Origin: Symbiodinium natans
Lineage: Eukaryota; Sar; Dinophyceae; Suessiales; Symbiodiniaceae
Assembly (NCBI GenBank): GCA_905221605.1
Contig: CAJNDS010002671.1
Coordinates: 1 to 64,000 of the forward strand
DNA length: 64,000 nucleotides
Direction: 5' to 3'
Position numbers and translations under genes: made by a program. The notes below the pieces were generated by a model. It was given only the letters and a program-made list of their open reading frames with translations, was not told the DNA's origin and ran no database searches. Below, one piece after another: positions 22,698-31,918 of the stretch; the stretch's first letter is position 1, and each line of letters starts with the position of its first letter.

Positions 22698-23053
22698 TGT
22701 AGTGCTTCGGAAGGCGATTTGCGCGCTGAGTCGTAAAGTGTTGTTGGCTGTTGCACTTGCTTGCAGTCGTAGGGGTGGAATGATTGAGTTGAATGTTGGT
22801 GGCACGTTGCTCGTTGCGAGCACGAATGAAAGATGTGCCGATGTGATCAAGAGCAAGGGACTGAGATGTAGCTCACTGCAGTCACAGGATGGCTGGAATG
22901 TGATGTAAATCAGGGCTCTTTGCTAGCTCTGGTGGTGTAGTTGAAGGTTTCCTTTGAGTTTGTGCGTTTTACTGCAGTTAGTGATACCACAGGCATGGCG
23001 GGAGGCGCGCTGGTCCACTCGATTACCCCAATGGCATCGATGAGGCAGCGGCT
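22698..23053 (+). other. YR-gag intergenic region with probable gag 5' remnant
   Basis: No long frame. 23023-23053 in another frame reads into the gag N-terminus (DEAAALRHL-like), suggesting gag starts a little upstream and an indel moved the frame. 22698-22960 shows no motif. Confidence 0.4.
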
Positions 23054-24327
23054 TTGCGGCATCTGGACGTGGAGGTGGCATCGGATCTGCGGCATATCTT
23101 CCAGGAGTGCGGGGTGCCTCTGCCTTTGCAATACCGCTTGAGCATCAACTTTCGTACTGTGAGACGCTTTGCGAGTTATGCTGATTCAAGGGCTGAAGTT
23201 CGGGCTGCTCTTCGGACTGATCACACTCTGGATGCTACGGATCAAGCTTCCCGGGCTGTGGTGGCCTCTGTGGTAGCTGCTTGGGAAGCTTCCAAAGAGT
23301 ATGCTGGCAAGGAGGCATCGCTCAAAGCAGAAGCGCGGGTCTTAGGTGTGGTGCGGCCGGTGACACAGACAGAGAAGCAGGCTATGCGTGCAGCTTTCGA
23401 GGCTGTTCATGGATCCATTGAAGAGACCTACGAGCCTTCGGAGGAGTACTTGTCAGCCAAGATAGAGGAGGTCGAATCTGGTGAAGTGTCGGCTTCACCG
23501 CTTTCGGAGGTGATCTCAAAGAAGCGGGCCAAGACGCAGGGCATTCAAACCAGTGTGGACACGACGGGACATGTTCGCATCGTTCGTCAGAAAGCCAAGG
23601 GAAATCTGCCCGCTCATACGGAGCTCCGTACTGTCCTACGCGTTGAGGCGAACATAGCAAGTATCGGAACCAGGCCATGTTCCGTGGCATGACTCCAGCA
23701 GTGTGGCTGGACTATGTCAACTACTTGTTGGGTGACAAAGTCTACTTGATGCAAGTCCCGACTCCCGGGGGAAAGGGCAAGGGTGATCAACAACCACTTC
23801 GTCCTCCGTGGCAGGTGCTGCTCACATATGAGTATGAGATGCGTCGCGAAGCTGTCAAGAAGGCCTTCCGTGAGTCGCGGGCACTGGTGGATACATTGGC
23901 AGAGGTTCAAGGAAATGCTCAGTTGAAAGAGCAATTCTTCGTGTCCCCCATTGCGCTCCAGGGTCGCAGTGAGCCTGCTTGGAAACGTCCCTGGCAACCC
24001 GGTGGCGAATCGGAAGCAGCCTGGGGAAAATCCTGGGACAAGTGGCAGAAAGGAAATCGCAAGGGCGACTTCAAGGGTAGCAAGAAGGGCAAGGAGGCAA
24101 AGTCGGGCAAGAAGGGCAAGGACCGCAAGGGTGGTGATCTTGTGACTCGCACGCCCGACAATCGGCTCATCTGTTTTGCTTACAGTGGGGCCGGCTGCGA
24201 CGGGAGCTGTGGCATGGTACATTGCTGTCAGGTCCGCGGCTGCGGCAAGCCACATCCCACTTGGCAGCATTGGATGGAGCATCATGGTGCTTCGCGGGCA
24301 ACAGATGGGGCTGGCGCGAAGAGCTGA
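23054..24327 (+). pseudogene. Gag-like protein of the YR retroelement (one frameshift)
   Basis: The first frame (23054 to ~23658) encodes an Ala/Glu-rich helical region. A one-base deletion near 23657 (GC-AAG) moves the reading to the next frame (KYRNQAMFRGMTPAVWLDYVNYLLG onward). Downstream come a basic Lys/Gly-rich stretch (~24040-24135) and a Cys/His cluster at ~24172-24255 (ICFAYSGAGCDGSCG, CCQVRGCGKPHPTWQH). This looks like a nucleic-acid-binding knuckle, though not a classical CCHC. The frame ends at TGA 24325-24327. The methyltransferase-like domain resumes in the same frame immediately afterwards, so gag and pol were probably one polyprotein or separated by a read-through stop. Confidence 0.6.
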
Positions 24328-24333
24328 CTTTCA

Positions 24334-26018
24334 GTGCTGTACTTGTTCGCTGGCAAGCCTCGTGACGGAGACCTCGCAACACAATTGCGTCGCTTGGCTG
24401 ATGTGCATGGTTTCCCTTTGAATTTGCGTGAGATTTGACATTTGTCGGGATGGAACTAAGTCTGACCTTTCTAAAAAGGCTCTTTGGGATTCATTGGAAA
24501 AGGAAATTCGTTCGGGCGCTTGGGATGTGGTGATCTTGTCACCTCCATGTTCCACTTTCAGTCGCGCCCGCTATAGATCTCGGTCGGATGGCTCCGGGCC
24601 CCGACCGCTGCGCTCCCGCTTTCATACGTTTGGTTTTCCTTGGTTGTCTGCGTCGCACCGCGCACTGGTGCAAGAGCATAATTTGTGTGCCGCTATGATT
24701 CAACTGATGTCTTCGCTGGGACATTTCTGGTTGCTTGAACATCCGGAAGATCTGGGTCGCCTGCCCAATGGCGATGACCCAGCTAGCATTTGGCAATGGC
24801 CTCAGATCCGGACTGCAGTGGGCGACGCCCCTTGTTGGGGCCTCCGCCAGTGCGATTACTCCGCCGATACTCCAAAACCTACTCGCTTGGCTTCGAATCT
24901 GCCTGGGGCTCGAGTCTTTGGGTCTTCCTGGCCCTCCTTTCAGGAAGATGGGACATATGCAGGGCCCATCCTTCGTTGTGATCACCATCACGGACCAGGG
25001 GCTCGTTGGTCATCGGGCCAGTGGCGCACTGCCGGTACTGAAGCTTACCCATCCCCGCTTTGTGCCTTTCTTGCTGACCTGATTGCCTCGGCACTTTCTG
25101 CTTCCTTTAGCACGGATGGTCCGGAACAGCATGCTGCTGAACAGTTTGCTAAGTTTCTCTTGCAGCAGGACAGGCCCCCTGCTCCACACGATGCCGAAGC
25201 ACTGATCACCCTCTTGCCACTGGAGGCCCCGCATGTCAGTGCTCAGACTGCGGCTGGGCAAGCCTTCTTTGGCGGGGCATACTGCAAAGGGGGAGTTGTT
25301 GGCCTTCGTAGGTCCTGCCGCGAATTCCCGGCCACCCTTCGGGTCCTGTGCACTTTGCTCCGCCATGCTTTTCCAGGCCAGATCTTCTCTTCTGTTGCGG
25401 TCTTTGTGGATGCAGCCACACAGATGCCTCGGGATTCACATAATGCACCCTATCCAAATCTTCTGCTAGCACTTTCGACGTTCTCCAATGGCCAGGTGTG
25501 GCAGCAGGATCAGAATGGGGATGTCTGGCGCACGGTGCATGGGACTCCGTGTCCGGGGGTCCTCTTGGATGTCGCTCGGGCACCACAGCTTCTTCGAGCT
25601 TGGGAGCGCTTTCATCAGACTGAACCCTGGTCTGGAGGTCTCGGGTGGTGCTCGTTGGCTACTGCGTCCGCCAACTGCCGGCTCTTGACGTGAGCTCGCT
25701 GTCCTTGCTTTCGCACTTGGGCTTTCTGCTCCCGCCGTCAGTCACTGCTGGCGTTGCCCGGGGTGATACAGCAGAGACCTTAGCGGAGCCCTCGGGTCCT
25801 GTCGCCGATGCTGGGACACCCCTTGCATCTGATAAGGAAAGGGCGACTGGACCTCATAACGGTGCCCCGGTGGCTCGTCCTGCTCCCGCCGCGGTTGGGG
25901 TTTCCTCCTCCCCTTCAGGTTTAGGGCCGCCGGGTAGTTTTGGGGTTGCAGACATGTCGGACTTGGAGGAGGCAGAGGAAGTCGTTGTTTTGGTCACCGC
26001 AATCACCCGAAAGGGCGT
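24334..26018 (+). pseudogene. Cytosine-C5-methyltransferase-like plus dioxygenase-like region of the polyprotein
   Basis: Motif I-like LFAGKP is at 24343-24360. Motif IV-like SPPCSTFS has its PPC codons at 24542-24550 (the Cys is the nucleophile position in C5-methyltransferases). LEHPED near 24734 recalls the E-x-P motif VIII. A second domain follows (~25250-25690): AFFGGAYCKGGVVGLRR, RDSHN (25430-25444), a Gly/Trp stretch, then H at 25613 and R at 25642. The distal H followed ~10 residues later by R is the 2OG-Fe(II) dioxygenase pattern, but the expected first His of HxD is Pro here. Frameshifts: an extra T near 24434, one near 25640, and a GT duplication near 26018 just before RT. All join into one original frame. 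Catalytic competence is doubtful. Confidence 0.55.
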
Positions 26019-28136
26019 GTGTTTGTTGATGGGTTCGGCTTGTGCTCTCCGGGGCGTTGGCGCCCGGAACAGCGAGGCATGCTCTCAAGTCGAGAGGAGT
26101 GGCAGCATGCTGAGCGGGTGCAAAGGGCGATCCGGAACTTTGTGCTAGAGGAGGTTGGTGACTTGCGCAAGGCTGCTTTGCAACTGGCTGTCGGAAGGAT
26201 GAAGTCGTCCCCCTTTAGTGAACAGGGCGTGCAGCGTTTGAGGCAGCAGGTTGCAAGCATGCTGCCAGACCCGGATCTGGCTTTGCAGGTCCCAGAGCGC
26301 CAGCCTTTCTTGTTGCACTTGTTGTCGCAGTCCTTGAAGTTGCTGGGTGATCCAGATTGGGCATGCCTCTCTCAAGGGGAGGAGTGCTTTGCGATGGGCG
26401 TGCCACTGGGTGACGAGGTTCCTTTGCCGCGTACGCCGCAGGTGTACCGGGAACGTGTGAAGGAGCGGACCTTGGATGTCACCCCCTTTCAGCAAATCAT
26501 GAATAACTATGAGTCTGCGGAGCTTTCAGCCGATAAGCTTGAAGAACATTTTGCTGCGGAGGAACGGGCCGGTCGCATGATCCCGAGCACGGAACCTGCC
26601 CTGCGGGCAGAGTATGGGGACACCTTGCTGGTGGCCTCGATGGGTGCCTTACTTAAGCCGAATGGCGACATCCGTCCGCTGCACGACGGGACTCATGGCA
26701 TTGGCTTGAACAATCGTATCAAAATTCTCGATCGCTTGGAAATGCCGGGACCGGATGAAATCCTTGAGACGGTTGCTTTGGGGCAGGAATCTAAAGAGGC
26801 AGTGTTTTGCATTTCTGCAGATATCGCTCAGGCTCACCGCCTGACCAAAGTCCGCCGTGCCGATTGGGCCAAGCTTGGATGCAAGGCACGCAGTGAGGCG
26901 CGTACTGTTTGGGTAAATACTGTCGGCACGTTTGGGATTTCCTCTGCTGCCTATCACTGGTCCCGCTTGTTCGGCTGTATAGGCCGTTGGGTGCACAGGG
27001 TCATGCTGACCGTTTGGCAGATGCAAGTCGTGTTTGCGGATGATCTTCACCTCTTGACTGCTGGACAGCACAAATTCCTCACGATGTGGATGTGCCTGGC
27101 TGCCTACGAGTTGGTTGGCACGCCGTTTGCCTATCGTAAGTTCCGGGGCGGTACTGTTGTGGATTTTGTGGGATATGAAATCTCATACTCTGAATGGAGG
27201 GCTGGCATCTCCGAGCGGAGGTGCTCGTGGCTGGTCAAGTGGATTCTGGAAGCCGAGCAGGCTGACTGGATCGTGGTGGGGCGGTCGGTGATCGAGCTCG
27301 CTGGGAGGCTTTCCTTTGTGGCTCGCTTGCTGACTTGGATAAAGCCATTCTTGTCCCCCTTGCACTCATGGTGCGCTGTCCTCGCCCGAGGCACAGCGGT
27401 TCGAATGCCTGTGTTGGTCTATCTTTGCCTGATCTTCGTGAGGCGTCAGCTGCAGGATCGTGGACGCTTGGTGCGGCCTGTTGTAGACTGGCGGGCCTCT
27501 CGCCAGGCCTTTCGCACCGATGCCAAATGTGCACCGAATCGTGTGGTCCTGGGTGGCTGGCTGTTGGGCCAGGAGGGAATTCCCCGGAAGGCCCCGTGGT
27601 TCTCTCTTGCCCTTTCCCCGTTGGAGGCACCGTGGTTGTTTAAGCCGAATGGAGAATCACAGTGGGCCTCGACGGCTGCTGAGCTGCTTGCATCGTATGT
27701 CGCATTGGTTGCTTTCGGGTTGCTGGAGGGTTCACGTGCATTCGGGGATACCTTTGATGCCGTGCTGGTTGGTGGCACGGACAATCAGGCGACCCCTCAG
27801 GCGCAGGCCCGGGGTTCTTCTGCCTCGTGGCCACTTCTTGGCATCTTGATGCAAGTCACTGCAACTCTGCAGCCGCATGGAGCTCAGATGAAGTTGGTCT
27901 GGCGGCCGCGTGAGACTAATGTTGAGGCAGATGATTTGACTAACGAAAATTTCGCCTTGTTTGACAGTGAGCAGAGGGTCAAGGTTAGCTGGGACGACAT
28001 TCCGATGGATTTTATGCGAGAGCTTGCAGCTGCTCACGAGGATTTCCTTGAAGCGAAGTCTTTGGCACGTGCATCTTCAGGCCCTAAGATGAAGAGTTCG
28101 AAGAAGCAGAAATTGGCGGAGAGAACCTCGTGGTGA
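26019..28136 (+). CDS. Reverse transcriptase-RNase H of the YR retroelement
   Basis: Open for 705 codons. RT has LLKPNGDIRP (~211-220), motif A CISADIAQAH (D268), motif B GTFGISSAAY (~303-312) and motif C FADD (339-342). RNase H has D501, E555 (TAAELLAS), D588 (TDN) and D638/D639 (EADDLTN), so all four acidic positions are present. A short basic tail (KKQK) ends at TGA 28134-28136. The annotated first codon is GTG and is not a natural start: two extra bases (GTGTGTTT) just upstream separate it from the frame of the preceding domain, so this is the C-terminal part of a polyprotein. It would copy the element RNA. B1 begins 46 bp after the stop. Confidence 0.8.
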   Translation: MFVDGFGLCSPGRWRPEQRGMLSSREEWQHAERVQRAIRNFVLEEVGDLRKAALQLAVGRMKSSPFSEQGVQRLRQQVASMLPDPDLALQVPERQPFLLHLLSQSLKLLGDPDWACLSQGEECFAMGVPLGDEVPLPRTPQVYRERVKERTLDVTPFQQIMNNYESAELSADKLEEHFAAEERAGRMIPSTEPALRAEYGDTLLVASMGALLKPNGDIRPLHDGTHGIGLNNRIKILDRLEMPGPDEILETVALGQESKEAVFCISADIAQAHRLTKVRRADWAKLGCKARSEARTVWVNTVGTFGISSAAYHWSRLFGCIGRWVHRVMLTVWQMQVVFADDLHLLTAGQHKFLTMWMCLAAYELVGTPFAYRKFRGGTVVDFVGYEISYSEWRAGISERRCSWLVKWILEAEQADWIVVGRSVIELAGRLSFVARLLTWIKPFLSPLHSWCAVLARGTAVRMPVLVYLCLIFVRRQLQDRGRLVRPVVDWRASRQAFRTDAKCAPNRVVLGGWLLGQEGIPRKAPWFSLALSPLEAPWLFKPNGESQWASTAAELLASYVALVAFGLLEGSRAFGDTFDAVLVGGTDNQATPQAQARGSSASWPLLGILMQVTATLQPHGAQMKLVWRPRETNVEADDLTNENFALFDSEQRVKVSWDDIPMDFMRELAAAHEDFLEAKSLARASSGPKMKSSKKQKLAERTSW

Positions 28137-28182
28137 AACGGATTGCAGGAAGGAGGGGCACGCCGCTCCGGACGCCTGCGGG

Positions 28183-28372
28183 AGGGGTGACTCGCCCGGA
28201 TCAACGTGCTGGGTGATGCATTCTGCTGATACGCATGGGTCCGTTCCATCCTGCACAAAAAGAGAGAGCGCGTCGGATGCTGTTTGTGAGTGATTGCTGT
28301 GGTGATGTTTAGTCATGGAACTTTATGCGCATCGCGCTTGCACCCGACCCTTCGGCTCAAGTGGAGGAACAA
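28183..28372 (+). repeat. Split direct repeat B1
   Basis: 190 bp starting AGGGGTGACTCGCCCGGATC and ending GTGGAGGAACAA. Repeated at 28886-29101. It directly abuts A2. Confidence 0.9.
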
Positions 28373-28645
28373 ACTACCCGGGTCCTCCCGGGGGGATTGT
28401 TCCGTTACTTGAGTCGGGGGGGGTGGGTGGGCGCTCCTTGGAACGTTGGATGTTGGCCTTTGGCACCTTGTGGAAAACCTTTGTGGGTGTTTCCGAAAAA
28501 AACTCTGCTTGAAAGTGACTTGATTTGGCATGCGGTATTTGGCAAATTTGAGTGTGGTGAAGTCCTTGCAGATTTGACATCTTTCCAATTGATTGGGCAT
28601 TGTTTGCTCTGCGTTGCTCGAGACCGGATCGTGAAATTTTTGATG
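28373..28645 (+). repeat. Split direct repeat A2
   Basis: 273-bp copy of A1 (offset 8553 bp). It is followed by a 240-bp spacer (28646-28885) that has no counterpart next to A1 and contains a single CTAGGGTTTAGG word. Confidence 0.9.
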
Positions 28646-28885
28646 CCCGCCCGCCACGTCCCAAAATTTCCCCTAATCGCCGGCTGCCCGTGTCTGTCCC
28701 GGCTCCTTGTGTGGTTTGTGTTCCCTAGGGTTTAGGTCCCTCTAATACCTCAGCACTTGCTGAAACTGCTTTGCCGAATGCTGGCGCTGGCATACCGCTG
28801 ACAATTCTCTTGTCAGTCCGATAACTTCTTGACCAAGGCTCTGCCACTACGTGGGCACTCTGTGCCTGGATTCACTCGTTTCACC

Positions 28886-29101
28886 AGGGGTGACTCGCCC
28901 GGATCAACGTGCTGGGTGACTCGCCCGGATCAACGTGCTGGGTGATGCATTCTGCTGATACGCATGGGTCCGTTCCATCCTGCACAAAAAGAGAGAGCGC
29001 GTCGGATGCTGTTTGTGAGTGATTGCTGTGGTGATGTTTAGTCATGGAACTTTATGCGCATCGCGCTTGCACCCGACCCTTCGGCTCAAGTGGAGGAACA
29101 A
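28886..29101 (+). repeat. Split direct repeat B2 (right terminus)
   Basis: Copy of B1 enlarged by a tandem duplication of the 26-bp CTCGCCCGGATCAACGTGCT-containing unit near its start. It ends GTGGAGGAACAA at 29101; beyond this the two B copies diverge (A2 versus the next RT gene). Confidence 0.9.
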
Positions 29102-31348
29102 GCGTCTGCTTGCGACGTTTCCCCTGGCCGGCCGGAAGCCCCCGACCCTCGTTTGCAGTCTCTGTCCGCAGTGGGTCGCCAGACCCGTAAGCATAAGCCC
29201 TTGGTTTCCGAATACAAGTTCGTGCGCATCATGCCGCGCGGCCAAATTCCCCCCTCCGGTTGCAAGGTCCTCGGCGCGCCTCCCGTGCAAGGGGGTGACT
29301 CGGGGGAGGCCGCCGAAGTTCTTCCTGAAACTTCTCCAGATAGGGGTGAGGATTGCCAGGTTGGTTTCTACAGAGATCCTAGTGAGTGGTTCCAGGCTGC
29401 CAAGAAAGTGTGCCACCCTCTTGACTCCGAGAACGATCTCCCAAAGGAGCTGAAGGCTTCCCTTGAGGCCAACATGGTTGCTGATCGCCGGGCCCTGTTT
29501 CTTCGTCGAAAACTCGCACTGATGAAGGCAGAGATCCTTGCCAAAAAGTTGGAACAAGACGAGAGCAAGCTTCACTCAGCTATGCCATCGTGGATGCAGA
29601 CTGTGATGCAAGGCAAGAGGATCTTACTTCTGGAGTCATTGTTGCGACAGCACAACTTTGACGACATGGAGGCGATCGAGCTTCTAAAGTCGGGTGTGAG
29701 GTTGTCGGGTGTGTCCGAATGCCCTGCGGCCTTTGATGTCAAAGTGAAATCTGCTACGTCTACCGAAGCGGAGCTACGTCAAGTGGCTCCCTTGAAACGA
29801 GCAGCGTTACTTCTGGAAAATCGTGTCTCTGACCCCGAGCTCGAACGCGATTTGCTGAAGGTGACTATGGACGAGGCAAAGGCTGGATGGCTTCAGGGGC
29901 CTTTCAGCAGTGAAAAGGAAGTTTCAGAGCACTTGGGGAGGTCGGATTGGAGTTTGATGCGAAGGTTCGGCGTTCGACAAGGAGGCAAACTGAGGCCGAT
30001 TGACGATGCCTGCGATTCCGACTTGAACAGCACTTTCACCAGCGCCATGAAGCTAAAGTTACAGGACGGTGACTTTTGCATCTCTTTGGCTATGGAAATT
30101 GCAAAGCGCGTAGTGGGAAAGCCGGGAGTCGTACCTAGAGAGTGGAGTGGCCGATGCCTTGATCTAAGTGGTGCTTACAAACAGATGGCAGTTTGTGAGC
30201 AACATCGGAGCTTGTGTGTTCTGCTTCTGCGTGATGCCGATGGCCACCCAATCTTCTTCATTTCTTCAGCATTGGTTTTTGGGGCTTCAGCTTCAGTCTA
30301 TGCCTTCTTAAGAATAGCTCGGGCCTTGAGCTTCTTAATGAACGTCGTGCTGGAGATCCCTCATGCAAACTTCTTCGACGACTATCCAATCCTTGTGCCT
30401 TCGGAAGATGCTGAACAGGTGGGCCTCTTATGCACGAAGTTCCTGCACTTGTTGGGTTGGAAACATGCCGAAATTGGTGAGGGTCACAAAGGCCGCCCCT
30501 TTGCGAAATCCTTTGACGTGCTGGGCTTGCATCTCGACGTCTCTTGCATATCTTCAGGGATTTTGACGGTGGCTAACAAGCTCGGCCGGGTTGATCGACT
30601 CCTTGAGCGCCTTCGAGAGATCCAGGAGTCAGCAGTCCTCAGCCGCCACGAGGGCCAAGTCCTTCTGGGCCTCCTGCGGTACGCGGCTGGGTTCTTCGGA
30701 GGCAGAACTTTACGTTATGTCTGTGAGGACTTGAACGCCATAGTGCATCATGGACATCACCCTTCCCCTGTTGCGGTTAAGATGCTTTGTCGACGCGCCA
30801 TAACTGCATTGGAATCGTCTAAGCCCCTCCAGCTCAAAGCAGATATGCCGAGTTCTCCGGTGCATCTCTTTACAGATGGCAGCTGGGAAAAAGGTGTGGC
30901 CGGAGTTGGGGCTGTGTTTTTCGACTCACACGATGGATCTGCAGAAGTTTATGGAGGCGAGATGCCAAAGGACATGGTCGAGTCGCTTCAACAGACAGAC
31001 GGTGATCACTTGATTGGACAAATCGAAACCTACGCTGTCGTGGTCATGCGGATACACCTGGCTCATCGTTTTTCAGGACGCCGGGTGATCATTTGGACAG
31101 ACAATGAAGGTTGTCGATTTGGGCTCATAAAAGACCGTTCAAAATCCCACACGATGGACACTTTGATCAGGAGCTTCGCTGCTGCCGAGGATGCCAATCC
31201 AAGTCACACCTGGATATGTCGTGTGCCGAGTTACTCGAACATCGCCGATGGGCCTTCTCGGGGAAAGCCTGAGGAGGCTCTGAGAATTTCGGGAGCTGCT
31301 GCGTGTCAGTCTTTTCCATGGATTCGGCAAGCGTTCGAACTTACCTGA
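29054..31348 (+). CDS. Intact RT-RNase H protein of a third retroelement
   Basis: 764 codons without a stop. Upstream region ~100-290 has GFYRDP and a helical Lys/Glu-rich part. RT finger is RRFGVRQGGKLRPIDD (~303-318). Motif A is CLDLSGAYKQ (D370), motif B is ALVFGASASVYAF, and motif C is FFDDYP (DD at 442-443). The connection includes FDVLGLHLD and VANKLGR. RNase H has D608 (FTDGSW), E658 (QIETYA), D683 (WTDNEG) and D732 (NIADGPSR), the full catalytic set. The ATG and first 16 codons lie inside B2 of the neighbouring element, so the natural N-terminus is probably lost and this start is fortuitous; an in-frame TAG precedes it at 29039. It is the best-preserved polymerase in the window. A purine-rich AAAAAGGGGG and repeat C1 follow the stop. 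Confidence 0.82.
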   Translation: MRIALAPDPSAQVEEQASACDVSPGRPEAPDPRLQSLSAVGRQTRKHKPLVSEYKFVRIMPRGQIPPSGCKVLGAPPVQGGDSGEAAEVLPETSPDRGEDCQVGFYRDPSEWFQAAKKVCHPLDSENDLPKELKASLEANMVADRRALFLRRKLALMKAEILAKKLEQDESKLHSAMPSWMQTVMQGKRILLLESLLRQHNFDDMEAIELLKSGVRLSGVSECPAAFDVKVKSATSTEAELRQVAPLKRAALLLENRVSDPELERDLLKVTMDEAKAGWLQGPFSSEKEVSEHLGRSDWSLMRRFGVRQGGKLRPIDDACDSDLNSTFTSAMKLKLQDGDFCISLAMEIAKRVVGKPGVVPREWSGRCLDLSGAYKQMAVCEQHRSLCVLLLRDADGHPIFFISSALVFGASASVYAFLRIARALSFLMNVVLEIPHANFFDDYPILVPSEDAEQVGLLCTKFLHLLGWKHAEIGEGHKGRPFAKSFDVLGLHLDVSCISSGILTVANKLGRVDRLLERLREIQESAVLSRHEGQVLLGLLRYAAGFFGGRTLRYVCEDLNAIVHHGHHPSPVAVKMLCRRAITALESSKPLQLKADMPSSPVHLFTDGSWEKGVAGVGAVFFDSHDGSAEVYGGEMPKDMVESLQQTDGDHLIGQIETYAVVVMRIHLAHRFSGRRVIIWTDNEGCRFGLIKDRSKSHTMDTLIRSFAAAEDANPSHTWICRVPSYSNIADGPSRGKPEEALRISGAAACQSFPWIRQAFELT

Positions 31349-31356
31349 TAGCTCTC

Positions 31357-31368
31357 TTAAAAAGGGGG
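31357..31368 (+). promoter_or_regulatory. Polypurine-tract-like sequence
   Basis: TTAAAAAGGGGG lies within 20 bp of the RNase H stop and runs into repeat C1. It resembles an LTR-element plus-strand primer, which would argue for an LTR-type rather than YR-type element here. The B-A-B tail argues the other way. Confidence 0.4.
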
Positions 31369-31637
31369 TATTTCGGGAGAGCAGGAAATCGCGAAACCAG
31401 ATCGCATCCTGTACATGCTTGCCCCACGACTGAAGAAAAAGCGCGTCAGTGTAACCGAATGAGTCTTCAACACATATATGTGATTGAGTTTCACAGGTGT
31501 ACATAGAAGATGGAATTACTTTTGAGATTTCACAAGATAGACCTTTTCGCTAAAGCTTATTCCAATCATGAGGAATAAATTGTACACAGATTGCGTTCTA
31601 TATCTTTTTCTATAAAACCCCAACTTTTGTGAGAGGG
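31365..31637 (+). repeat. Tail repeat C1 of the third retroelement
   Basis: 273 bp from GGGGTATTTCGGGAGAGC to TTTTGTGAGAGGG, repeated almost perfectly at 31919-32191. The intervening 281 bp (31638-31918) is unique in the window, so the tail reads B-A-B. Confidence 0.9.
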
Positions 31638-31918
31638 AAAATTTCAGCTTGCCTGACATTTCTCTCTCAAACTAAAGTTGTAGCGCTCCACCTTCGAGCG
31701 CGGGGTTTTAGAGTTCTTTTGTGACCTTTGGGAGTTGCAAAAATTATTTCAAGTTTTCAAAGAATTTTCCTCAGCATCTTGAACGACATTTTCAACTGTG
31801 TGACTTGCAGCATGCTTGAATCAACAGTTGGCCGCATTCATGTGAACAGCTGCTCGAGCTCGGGCTGAGAGAAAATTTTTGTCCCTCCCACCCACCCGTC
31901 TCAGTGTTGGGTCTGTAT

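Larger units (their letters stand above)
19820..29101 (+). mobile_element. Tyrosine-recombinase retroelement with split direct repeats (A1 ... B1-A2 ... B2)
   Basis: A 9.28-kb element bounded by A1 (19820-20089) and B2 (28886-29101). Near the right end B1 (28183-28372) abuts A2 (28373-28645) with no gap. Joining the element's two outer ends (B2 to A1) would recreate exactly the B1/A2 junction, which is the logic of split direct repeats in PAT/Ngaro-type YR retrotransposons that pass through a circle. Inside are YR, gag, a methyltransferase-like and dioxygenase-like region, RT and RNase H, all on the plus strand. A 240-bp spacer separates A2 from B2. No target duplication is seen, as expected for YR integration. 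The copy has frameshifts and a nested LINE, so it is probably inactive although RT-RNase H is open. Confidence 0.7.

Noticed and set aside
28349-28361. CTTCGGCTCAAG resembling the 3' end of the dinoflagellate spliced leader (TTTTGGCTCAAG), in both B1 and B2
   Set aside because: Only the last ~12 bases resemble it, with two mismatches, and the preceding bases do not match the leader. It is part of repeat B.
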